Of a stretch of 31,220 bases of DNA, positions 15,532-22,771 are shown one piece after another. Made by a program: the position numbers and the translations under genes. This stretch comes from an uncultured Collinsella sp. (GTDB lineage: Bacteria > Actinomycetota > Coriobacteriia > Coriobacteriales > Coriobacteriaceae), in assembly GCA_900541475.1 (NCBI GenBank), contig UQJV01000023.1, positions 1-31,220 of the forward strand. Direction: 5' to 3'. The first letter of the stretch is position 1, and every line of letters begins with the position of its first letter. The notes under the pieces were generated by a model. It saw only the letters and a list, made by a program, of their open reading frames with translations, was not told the origin of the DNA and searched no databases.

Positions 15532-16429
15532 CCCTAAGAAGCGCGGCGGCTTGGGTCGTGGACTCAATGCACTGGTCTCGGAAGCTGAATATGAGACTGG
15601 TGGATCTGCAACGTCAGCATCAAATGCTGCTTCGGAAACTAAACTTCCGATTGAGGATATCATTCCGAACCCAAATCAGCCACGAATTCATTTCAATGAG
15701 ACAGAACTTCGGGAGTTGAGTGAGTCAATCCGGGAGCATGGCGTTCTGCAGCCGCTTCTTGTGCGTAAGCACGGTAATGGCTATGAAATTATTGCTGGTG
15801 AACGTCGCTATCAGGCTTCAAAGCTTGCTGGTCTTGAAGAGCTTCCCGTTATCATTAAAGACGTTGATGATGAGGAGATGCTTGCTCTCGCGCTAATCGA
15901 AAACCTTCAGCGCTCAGACCTCAACCCCGTCGAAGAGGCTAAGGGATATCGACAGCTCATCGATTCGAGCGGTATGACTCAAGAAGCCTTGTCAAAGGCT
16001 GTCAGCAAGTCTCGTTCTGCAATCACCAATTCGTTGCGCTTGCTTGATCTTCCAGAGGTAGTTCAGCAGATGATTTTCGAAGGAAAGCTCACCGCTGGTC
16101 ATGCTCGTGCAATTCTTGCGGTTCCGTATGAAGAAGCGCGCATTAAGCTTGCTGAGAAGGTTGTTGCCGAGGGATTGTCTGTCCGTGCGACAGAAAATCT
16201 TGCTCCATTGTTTTCTGCCGGAGAGACGCCTAAGACACCTCGCCCTGCAACGCCTCAGTCTTTTAAGAAGGCTGCACGCGTTCTGCGTCAGGTGTTTAAC
16301 ACGAACGTTCGTGTTAAGAGCTCGCGCGGCAAGAATAAAATCGAGATTGAGTTTAAGGATGAGGAAGAACTGTCTCGAATTCTTGGTGAAATGATTCAAT
16401 TTGATCAGGGAGGCCAGGATGAAGAATAA
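15524..16429 (+). CDS. parB: Chromosome partitioning protein ParB (Spo0J)
   Basis: ParB is a CTP-dependent DNA clamp that loads at parS and spreads to form the partition complex. The 301-residue product has the N-terminal KKRGGLGRGLNAL motif that typically stimulates ParA. It also has the CTP-binding GERR box (92-95), the ENLQR motif (126-130) and a helix-turn-helix near 150-172 that reads parS. The GTG at 15524 overlaps the parA stop by 8 bases. The gene overlaps the next small gene by 11 bases, so all three are translationally linked. A perfect 22-bp palindrome lies inside the coding DNA for the C-terminal domain at 16296-16317. Confidence 0.96.
   Translation: MPSPKKRGGLGRGLNALVSEAEYETGGSATSASNAASETKLPIEDIIPNPNQPRIHFNETELRELSESIREHGVLQPLLVRKHGNGYEIIAGERRYQASKLAGLEELPVIIKDVDDEEMLALALIENLQRSDLNPVEEAKGYRQLIDSSGMTQEALSKAVSKSRSAITNSLRLLDLPEVVQQMIFEGKLTAGHARAILAVPYEEARIKLAEKVVAEGLSVRATENLAPLFSAGETPKTPRPATPQSFKKAARVLRQVFNTNVRVKSSRGKNKIEIEFKDEEELSRILGEMIQFDQGGQDEE
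16296..16317. repeat. Perfect 22-bp palindrome inside parB
   Basis: The half site TTAACACGAAC is followed directly by its exact reverse complement. It lies in the C-terminal coding region (FNTNVRVK). It could be a binding site, a hairpin in the mRNA or a chance result of codon choice. Confidence 0.6.
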
Positions 16430-16673
16430 AGTTCTGGCTGCTCTTGCTGTAGCTGCAACTGTAGCGGTCGGCGCATTTGCGGGATTTAAGGTCGCAACAG
16501 ATGATGAATTGCGTGGTCGTCTGCTTCGCGGGGCGCAGGATATCGTCGATACATCCAAAAAGAAAATGGACGTTATGACCGAGGATGTCGCTATGCGTAC
16601 AGCTCAGGTAACTAAGAATCCCAAGATTAATCAAGATTGGGTTAATCATCAATGGGAAAATGTAGGCTTTTAG
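16419..16673 (+). CDS. Small membrane-anchored protein after parB
   Basis: I do not recognise a family with confidence; it resembles YtxH-like small proteins in layout. The 84-residue product has one N-terminal hydrophobic segment (about 5-25, VLAALAVAATVAVGAFAGF) followed by a charged, helical, Lys/Asp-rich tail. The ATG at 16419 is chosen because AGGGAGG lies 5 bases upstream; the in-frame TTG at 16401 would place that Shine-Dalgarno inside the gene. It overlaps the parB stop by 11 bases, so it is probably coupled to parAB. A role at the membrane in partition or origin anchoring is possible but unsupported beyond position. Its stop codon lies within the second TTAGGTACCTAA palindrome. Confidence 0.75.
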   Translation: MKNKVLAALAVAATVAVGAFAGFKVATDDELRGRLLRGAQDIVDTSKKKMDVMTEDVAMRTAQVTKNPKINQDWVNHQWENVGF

Positions 16674-16681
16674 GTACCTAA
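16670..16681. repeat. Palindrome TTAGGTACCTAA, copy 2
   Basis: Exact second copy of the 12-bp palindrome at 13168-13179. This one overlaps the stop codon of the small gene after parB. Confidence 0.6.
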
Positions 16682-16699
16682 CAATTACTAGCTTTTTTG

Positions 16700-16740
16700 A
16701 AGGGGTTCTTGTCTGAATGCCAGAACAGGGACCCCTTATT
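16700..16740 (+). terminator. Probable terminator of the parAB unit
   Basis: AAGGGGT (16700-16706) pairs with ACCCCTT (16731-16737), enclosing a second short pairing of GTTCT (16705-16709) with AGAAC (16722-16726) as an alternative. A T-rich ATTTCTT tail follows. The hairpin is imperfect, so the call is tentative. Confidence 0.45.
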
Positions 16741-16794
16741 TCTTGCGAAAAAGTTGTCGAACAATCGCGCGATGCAAATTAGTGATAGATATGA

Positions 16795-16830
16795 AACAGC
16801 CCCGGTTGCAATTAAGCAACCGGGGCTGTT
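16795..16830. terminator. Bidirectional hairpin between parAB unit and rlmN
   Basis: A perfect 15-bp stem (16795-16809 with 16816-16830) and 6-base loop lie between convergent transcription units, 35 bases past the rlmN stop. The T runs on either side are short (GTT, GTTT), so termination efficiency is uncertain. A parS-like sequence begins three bases beyond it. Confidence 0.7.
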
Positions 16831-16833
16831 CGA

Positions 16834-16849
16834 TGTTTCACATGAAACG
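16834..16849. promoter_or_regulatory. Degenerate parS site near the rlmN 3' end
   Basis: TGTTTCACATGAAACG matches parS at 14 of 16 positions, with a central G to A and a last A to G change. It lies in non-coding DNA about 2.2 kb from the perfect parS array, so weak ParB binding is plausible. Confidence 0.5.
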
Positions 16850-16865
16850 TTTAGGTTGGTCTTCC

Positions 16866-17918
16866 CTACGCGTTTTTCTGAACCTTGAAGCGCTGCTTGA
16901 GTTGGCCGCAAGCAGCGTCGATATCGTTGCCGCGAGAGTTACGGATGGTGGTCTCAATACCACGGGACTCAAGACGACGCTGAAGGTCTTCAACCTTATG
17001 AATCGGCGAGGGCTTGAGAGGGCTGCCCTCGATATCGTTGAGCTGGATCAGGTTGACGTGGCACAGCGTGCCCTCGCAGAAGTCGCAGAGCGCCTGCATC
17101 TCGGGGTTGGTGTCATTGACGCCTTCGATCATGGCAAATTCGTACGTCGGTCGGCGGCCGGTCTTTTCGGTGTAGAGCTGAAGAGCCTCGTGAAGACGCA
17201 GAAGTGTGTACTTCTTAACGCCCGGCATGAGTTTATTGCGGGTGGATTGAATGGCAGAGTGCAGCGAGACAGCGAGCGTGAACTGCTCAGGAATGTCTGC
17301 AAACTTACGAATACCAGGAATAACGCCGCTGGTGGAGACAGTGAGGTGGCGCGCTCCAATACCGATACCGTCAGGGTCATTAAGAATGCGCAGCGCCTTG
17401 AGGACCTCGTCGTAGTTGGCGAAAGGCTCACCCTGACCCATGAACACTACGCTCGTCGCGCGCTCACCAAAGTCGTTAGAAACATGGAGTACCTGGTCAA
17501 CGATTTCCTGAGCGGTCAGCGAACGCTTGAGGCCGTTCAGGCCGGTAGCGCAAAAAGCGCAGCCCATGCCACAGCCGGCTTGGGTGGATACACAGACAGA
17601 CAGCTTGTTTCGACGAGGCATGCCGACGGTCTCGACGGAGATGCCGTCGTGGTACTCGAGTAAGTATTTACGAGAGCCATCCTTAGACACCTGTTTGGCG
17701 AGCTCGGTCGGCGTGTCGAAGGCAAATGCCTCCTTCAGCTGCTCGCGGAAGGCCTTGGGAAGGTTGGTCATATCATCAAACGAACAAACGTTCTTCTCAA
17801 AAACCCATTCGATGAGCTGCTTTGCGCGAAAAGCGGGTTGGCCGAGTTCGGCGACAAGTTCGCGAATATCGTTTTGGCTCAAGTCGCGAATGTCTTGAGA
17901 TTTAGTCCTGGGATTCAT
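16866..17918 (-). CDS. rlmN: Dual-specificity RNA methyltransferase RlmN
   Basis: RlmN is a radical SAM enzyme that methylates C2 of A2503 in 23S rRNA and of A37 in some tRNAs. The 350-residue product has the CxxxCxxC iron-sulphur motif at Cys116, Cys120 and Cys123, the MGQGEPFANYDEV segment that binds SAM and the C-terminal methyl-carrier cysteine at about Cys337 (DAACGQL). The ATG at 17918 follows AAAGG. It is monocistronic here and convergent with the parAB unit. The gap upstream is shared with the divergent ddl gene. Confidence 0.96.
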   Translation of the reverse strand: MNPRTKSQDIRDLSQNDIRELVAELGQPAFRAKQLIEWVFEKNVCSFDDMTNLPKAFREQLKEAFAFDTPTELAKQVSKDGSRKYLLEYHDGISVETVGMPRRNKLSVCVSTQAGCGMGCAFCATGLNGLKRSLTAQEIVDQVLHVSNDFGERATSVVFMGQGEPFANYDEVLKALRILNDPDGIGIGARHLTVSTSGVIPGIRKFADIPEQFTLAVSLHSAIQSTRNKLMPGVKKYTLLRLHEALQLYTEKTGRRPTYEFAMIEGVNDTNPEMQALCDFCEGTLCHVNLIQLNDIEGSPLKPSPIHKVEDLQRRLESRGIETTIRNSRGNDIDAACGQLKQRFKVQKNA

Positions 17919-17933
17919 GGAAGCCTTTCGATT

Positions 17934-17963
17934 TTGGGGAAACGTAGAGGGTATCGCTACAAT
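17934..17963 (+). promoter_or_regulatory. Candidate ddl promoter
   Basis: A good -10 hexamer TACAAT (17958-17963) has a weak -35 TTGGGG (17934-17939) 18 bases upstream. Transcription would start about 30 bases before the ddl start. Confidence 0.4.
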
Positions 17964-18003
17964 ATGGTATCAGCTGCAGGAATTATAGAAGAGGAGTCTG
18001 CCC

Positions 18004-18969
18004 ATGCCGGGTAAAAGCCTAGAGAACATGCACGTAGCGGTCTTGGCGGGCGGCCATTCCGCCGAACGCGAGATTTCGCTCAATTCGGGAAAGAATGTCG
18101 TGGTGGCACTGAAGGAGGCTGGCTACACCTCGGTGGAGCTGCTCGATACCGCCGCCGATGACTTTATGGTGACCATGGCGACGGGCGGCTTCGACGTGGC
18201 GTTTATCGCCATGCACGGCGCCGGCGGCGAGGATGGCGCCATGCAGGGGGCCATGGAGACGCTGGGTATCCCCTACACGGCGTCGGGCGTGCTCGCCAGC
18301 GCATGTGGCGCCGATAAGGAGGTTTCAAAGCTTCTGTATGCCAAGGCGGGCATCCCCGTTGCCCCCGGCCTGGCGCTTGAGGCGGGCGACGAGATCGATA
18401 TCAATCGTATCGTCGATGTTTGTGGCGAGCGTTGCTTTGTAAAGCCCGCCGTCAACGGCTCTAGCTACGGCATTTCGCTTGTACACGAGCCCTCCGAGTT
18501 GCCGGCGGCAATCGCCAAGGCTTTTGAGTACGGCGATAAGGTGCTGGTCGAAAAGTGTATCGAGGGAACCGAGATCACCGTGGGCGTGTATGGCGAGGAC
18601 GACGTGCGCGCTCTGCCGATTGTGGAGATTCGCAAGCCTGAGGACTGCGAGTTCTACGACCTGGATGTAAAGTATGTCGATCCCACGGATATCCACCGCA
18701 TTCCGGCACAGATTTCGCCCGAAAACTATGCGCGTGCCCAGGAACTTGCCTGTGCGGCCCATAAGGCCCTCGGCTGTCTGGGCATTTCGCGCAGCGATTT
18801 TATCGTGAGCGAGGACGGCCCTGTCATTCTCGAGACCAACACCATTCCCGGCATGACCGATACGTCGCTGTATCCTGACGAGATTCGCCATACCGATGAC
18901 ATGACGTTCCCGCAAGTGTGCGACAGCCTGATCCGTATGGGTCTCCGTCGAGCAGGCGTTGCATGCTAA
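18004..18969 (+). CDS. ddl: D-alanine-D-alanine ligase
   Basis: Ddl joins two D-alanines using ATP to make the dipeptide of the peptidoglycan stem. The 321-residue product shows the ATP-grasp features: LAGGHSAEREISLNSG at the N-terminus, HGAGGEDGAMQG (71-82), FVKPAVNGSSYGIS (145-158), VEKCIEGTEITV and the metal/ATP site ETNTIPGMT (277-285). In the omega loop the sequence is EFYDLDVKY. Most D-Ala:D-Ala ligases have FYDYEAKY, so the specificity-linked Tyr position appears to be Leu220; this alignment is by eye. The ATG at 18004 follows AGAGGAG. The 3' end overlaps the DinG gene by 7 bases, suggesting a two-gene unit. Confidence 0.95.
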   Translation: MPGKSLENMHVAVLAGGHSAEREISLNSGKNVVVALKEAGYTSVELLDTAADDFMVTMATGGFDVAFIAMHGAGGEDGAMQGAMETLGIPYTASGVLASACGADKEVSKLLYAKAGIPVAPGLALEAGDEIDINRIVDVCGERCFVKPAVNGSSYGISLVHEPSELPAAIAKAFEYGDKVLVEKCIEGTEITVGVYGEDDVRALPIVEIRKPEDCEFYDLDVKYVDPTDIHRIPAQISPENYARAQELACAAHKALGCLGISRSDFIVSEDGPVILETNTIPGMTDTSLYPDEIRHTDDMTFPQVCDSLIRMGLRRAGVAC

Positions 18970-21857
18970 TTGAGGACGCCGTATCTCCTGGAACGCCGCA
19001 GTTTGTCATCGATTCTTACGCCACGCTCGTCGAGCGGGCCAAGACGCAGTCGTTTGGCCTCATCGAGGAGGATGTAATCGTCCTCGATACCGAGACCACG
19101 GGTCTTTCGGTGCAGGACAACGAGTTAATTGAGATTTCCGCGGCCCGTCTTTCGGGCCGCGAGGTCATTGACCGCTTCGATACGTTTGTGCATCCCAAGC
19201 ATCTGATTCCTGCAGAGATTACCGAGCTCACGAGTATTACGAACGCCGATGTGGCAGATGCCCCGTCGGCCGTCGAGGCCGTCGCGGCACTCGCCGATTT
19301 TGTGGGCGGCTGTCCTGTTATCGCACATAACGCCACGTTTGACCGGTCGTTTATCGAATCGGTCAAAGGCGGTGTCAACGTGAGTGATATCTGGATCGAT
19401 TCGCTGGCGCTATCGCGCATTGCGCTTCCGCGCCTGATATCGCACAAACTGTCCTTTATGGCCGACTTGTTTGGGTGCGATTCGGTATCGCACCGTGCGA
19501 ACGCAGACGTTGATGCCCTGTGCGGTGTGTGGCGCGTGCTGTTGGTCGCACTTACCGACCTGCCTTCGGGCCTTATGGCGCGCTTGGCGAACATGCACGC
19601 GGACGTGCCTTGGTCCTATCGCCCCATTTTTTCTTTTTTGGCTGGCCAGAACCCGGGTTCGATATTTTCGCTCAGCGCCGCTCGTGCTGACGTGCTCAAG
19701 GCCGATCGCGCGGACGATCGCGTTGATGCGGACGAGCTGTCGGTCCTTAAGATGCCGAGCCGTGAAGAGATCGAGGCAGATTACGCCCCCGGCGGTCTAG
19801 TCAATCGTATGTACCCCACCTATGAGCCGCGCGACGAGCAGATCGCGATGGCGGTTGAGGTTCGCGATGCGCTGGTCACAGGTACCCATCGCGTGATCGA
19901 GGCGGGCACGGGCGTCGGTAAGTCGATGGCCTATCTCGTGCCCTTCGCCGAGGCCGCCCGCCGAAACAACATTACCGTCGGCATTGCGACCAAATCGAAT
20001 AATCTTGCCGACCAACTTATGTACCACGAGCTGCCAAAACTCGCCGAACAGCTGGACGGCGGCCTGTCATTTTGTGCACTCAAGGGCTATGATCACTATC
20101 CGTGCCTGCGCAAGCTCGAACGCATGAGCCGTAGTCAGGTCGAGATAACCACCAAGCGCGATCCTGCCGACACGCTCACGGCGGTTGCGGTGATCATGGC
20201 GTATGTGTGCCAATCTGCCGATGGCGACCTCGATTCGCTCGGGATTCGCTGGCGCAGCGTCAACCGTCCCGACTTTACGACGGCTTCGCGTGAGTGCGCC
20301 CGTCGCTTGTGCCCGTTCTTTCCCGACAAATGCCTGGTCCACGGAGCGCGACGTCGTGCGGCGCACGCCGATGTGGTGGTCACCAACCATTCCCTGCTGT
20401 TCCGCAACGTGGCCGCCGAGGGAAGGATTTTGCCTCCGATTCGTCACTGGGTGGTCGACGAGGCCCATTCCGTCGAGCGCGAGGCTCGTCGCCAATGGGC
20501 GCGCGTGGTTTCGGCCGATGAGTCGCGCGTGCTGTTTGAGCGCTTGGGCGGGTCGAGTGCCGGCGCGCTGAGTCAGGTTTCCCGTGACCTGGCCACTTCC
20601 GAGGGCTCTACGCTCTACCTGGGACTCACCGCCAAAGCGACGTCGACGGTTGCCCGTGCGAGTATGGCGATTGCCGATGTGTTCGATGGAGTGCGCGAGC
20701 TTGGCCGCCGTGCCCGCGGGAGCTATGACAACGCGAATCTGTGGATTGGCCCCGAGCTGCGCGAGTCGGATGACTGGCACGATTTTTTGCAGTCGGCCCA
20801 TACTGCGATCGATGCGCTGGAACAGGCGGATAAAAGTATAGACGCGCTGGTGCAAGCCGTCGCTGCCGATAAGCCCGAGGTCGTCGTCGACCTGGGTGAC
20901 ATTTCGCGCCGTCTTCACGAGTTGGTCGAGAATCTCAAGCTCATCATTGAGGGTACGGATGAGCACTATGTGTACTCACTGCAGGTGAACCGCCGGCTGC
21001 GAGCGGGCGGGGAGTCTATGACCGCCGAGCGCATCGATATCGGCGAGGCCTTGGCGAACGAGTGGCTGCCCGAGGTGCACACGGCCATCTTCGCTTCGGC
21101 GACCATGACGGTGTCCAAGAGCTTTGAGCATTTCAACCATGCCGTCGGGCTCGATCGTATCGGCGCTTCGACGTCCTCATCGCTGCACCTGGATTCGAGT
21201 TATGACTTTGACTCAAATATGGCCGTGGTCGTTGCTGGCGATATCCCCGACCCGCGCGATCGTGAGGGCTACCTGTCGGCGCTCGAGCGTGTCCTGGTCG
21301 ACGCCCATCTTGCCATGGGCGGATCGGTACTCACGCTGTTCACCAACAGGCGCGATATGGAGGACCTGTATGCCCGTGTCGAGCCCAAATTGGCGCGAGC
21401 GGGCCTGGAGCTCAATTGCCAACAGCGCAACTCGTCCCCGCGTCGCCTGCGCGATCGGTTTATCAACGAGCCGACTTCATCGCTGTTCGCACTCAAGGCC
21501 TTTTGGGAGGGCTTTGACGCCAGCGGCGAGACACTGCGTTGCGTCATTATCCCCAAGCTGCCGTTCTCGAGCCCCACGGATCCTCTTTCGTGTGAGCGCA
21601 ACCTGCGTGAGGACCGCGCCTGGGCGCGCTACTCACTGCCCGAGGCGGTACTCGAAGTCAAGCAGGCCGCCGGTCGTCTCATCCGCTCGTCGACCGATTG
21701 CGGCGTGCTCATTTTGGCCGATCCACGTCTGGTGACGAAGGGCTACGGCAAGAAGTTCTTGACGTCGCTGCCCACGACTTCCTACCAGCGTATCGAGTCG
21801 GCACAGATCGGTCATTATTTACAGCTGTGGCGCGCACGCCACGAACGACGCCGTTAA
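18963..21857 (+). CDS. dinG: DinG-type helicase fused to DnaQ-like 3'-5' exonuclease
   Basis: The 964-residue product joins two nuclease/helicase modules. Residues about 35-200 are a DEDDh exonuclease, with Asp42 and Glu44 in LDTETTG, AHNATFD (121-127) and HRANADVD (177-184). The C-terminal two-thirds is an XPD/DinG superfamily 2 helicase. It has Walker A AGTGVGKS (314-321), a DEAH box (499-502) and motif VI QAAGRLIRS. Four cysteines (381, 445, 450, 457) have the spacing expected of the DinG Fe-S cluster. It likely unwinds 5'-3' and may degrade DNA in repair or R-loop removal. The ATG at 18963 inside the end of ddl is chosen because the exonuclease begins soon after and the upstream frame overlaps ddl. 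The stop overlaps the convergent WYL gene stop through TTAA. Confidence 0.93.
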   Translation: MLIEDAVSPGTPQFVIDSYATLVERAKTQSFGLIEEDVIVLDTETTGLSVQDNELIEISAARLSGREVIDRFDTFVHPKHLIPAEITELTSITNADVADAPSAVEAVAALADFVGGCPVIAHNATFDRSFIESVKGGVNVSDIWIDSLALSRIALPRLISHKLSFMADLFGCDSVSHRANADVDALCGVWRVLLVALTDLPSGLMARLANMHADVPWSYRPIFSFLAGQNPGSIFSLSAARADVLKADRADDRVDADELSVLKMPSREEIEADYAPGGLVNRMYPTYEPRDEQIAMAVEVRDALVTGTHRVIEAGTGVGKSMAYLVPFAEAARRNNITVGIATKSNNLADQLMYHELPKLAEQLDGGLSFCALKGYDHYPCLRKLERMSRSQVEITTKRDPADTLTAVAVIMAYVCQSADGDLDSLGIRWRSVNRPDFTTASRECARRLCPFFPDKCLVHGARRRAAHADVVVTNHSLLFRNVAAEGRILPPIRHWVVDEAHSVEREARRQWARVVSADESRVLFERLGGSSAGALSQVSRDLATSEGSTLYLGLTAKATSTVARASMAIADVFDGVRELGRRARGSYDNANLWIGPELRESDDWHDFLQSAHTAIDALEQADKSIDALVQAVAADKPEVVVDLGDISRRLHELVENLKLIIEGTDEHYVYSLQVNRRLRAGGESMTAERIDIGEALANEWLPEVHTAIFASATMTVSKSFEHFNHAVGLDRIGASTSSSLHLDSSYDFDSNMAVVVAGDIPDPRDREGYLSALERVLVDAHLAMGGSVLTLFTNRRDMEDLYARVEPKLARAGLELNCQQRNSSPRRLRDRFINEPTSSLFALKAFWEGFDASGETLRCVIIPKLPFSSPTDPLSCERNLREDRAWARYSLPEAVLEVKQAAGRLIRSSTDCGVLILADPRLVTKGYGKKFLTSLPTTSYQRIESAQIGHYLQLWRARHERRR

Positions 21858-22771
21858 AGCGGACAGATCAAACTCTTTGCCATATCGCATAGACGCTTTG
21901 CCGAGGCGGGGTCATCCAGTATGCGGATGGCTCCGCCCGCTGCGATTACCTGGCAGAACAGCCAGTGCTCTGACCCATAACGCACGGTCACCGTTGCCAT
22001 GTCTGCCCCGTTTGGCTCTATCGACATGATGCCGGCCCAGTCTAGGCGTTCTGCCATGTCGAGCGGCATGAGGAGCTTTGCGCTCTGCTCCGCTCGGGAA
22101 AGGGATTCGTGGAGGGACGCGGACGCGGGCATGTGGCGCTCCACGGAATCGTCGGTAAGGGCAAGGCCTTCGATTTTGTCCATGCGGTAGGAGCGCTGCT
22201 CATCAACTTCGACATCCCAGGCAATCAGATATGTTTGGTCGCCATGCGTCGCGATGCGCAGGGGGTCGATGAGACGCTCGCGCGGCCGCGCGTCGTCCAT
22301 CGAGCGGTAGGTGATGCGGCATCGAACGCCGTCTTGAATCGCGCAGTTCAGCTGTTGCCAGTGCGATCCTCGGGCAACGGTATCGACGACGCGCTGGTTG
22401 TAGCCGAGCTCCTCGGGTAGGAGGGCATGCCGGATACGCTCTGCTGCCCGAGAGTCGATTCCCATCGATTCGAGTTCGTGGTTGAGTACGGCGCCTTCGG
22501 CGACACTCAGGCGCAAAGGTAGCACGCGCCCCGCATCGCCTGTCAGGACGATGCGCTCGCCGTGGCGTTCGCAGATGATGCGTGCGCCCGACTCACGGTC
22601 AGCGAGGGTCGAGACGATATCGATAATTTCATCGAGCGCCGCACCCGTGATATCAAAACGGCTGCAGATATCCCCTCGTGTCATACCTGTCTCGCCGGCA
22701 GCGTAGAGGGCCTCCATGATGTCAATCGCACGCGAGAGCCTTTGCTCGCCGGTGAGTTTACGCGCGGGCAT
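21854..22771 (-). CDS. WYL-domain regulator, second of pair (PafC-like)
   Basis: This 305-residue product has an N-terminal helical DNA-binding-like region (about 5-70) and a WYL domain near 145-230. The domain includes RCRITYRSMDDARPRERLIDPLRIATHGDQTYLIAWD, the normal form of the WYL core, and a later WCX-type C-terminal part. WYL proteins sense nucleic acids or small ligands and control transcription. In mycobacteria, adjacent WYL genes encode PafB and PafC, which activate the LexA-independent DNA-damage response. The ATG at 22771 lies within the end of the upstream WYL gene (14-base overlap), with GAAAGGACGG upstream. A longer in-frame start at 22831 lies well inside the neighbour and is unlikely. 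The PafC equivalence is inferred from the tandem arrangement. Confidence 0.85.
   Translation of the reverse strand: MPARKLTGEQRLSRAIDIMEALYAAGETGMTRGDICSRFDITGAALDEIIDIVSTLADRESGARIICERHGERIVLTGDAGRVLPLRLSVAEGAVLNHELESMGIDSRAAERIRHALLPEELGYNQRVVDTVARGSHWQQLNCAIQDGVRCRITYRSMDDARPRERLIDPLRIATHGDQTYLIAWDVEVDEQRSYRMDKIEGLALTDDSVERHMPASASLHESLSRAEQSAKLLMPLDMAERLDWAGIMSIEPNGADMATVTVRYGSEHWLFCQVIAAGGAIRILDDPASAKRLCDMAKSLICPL

Noticed and set aside
17782..17793. LexA/SOS-box-like GAACAAACGTTC near the 5' end of rlmN
   Set aside because: It matches GAAC-N4-GTTC, but it lies inside the coding sequence about 125 bases after the start and no SOS function is expected for rlmN.
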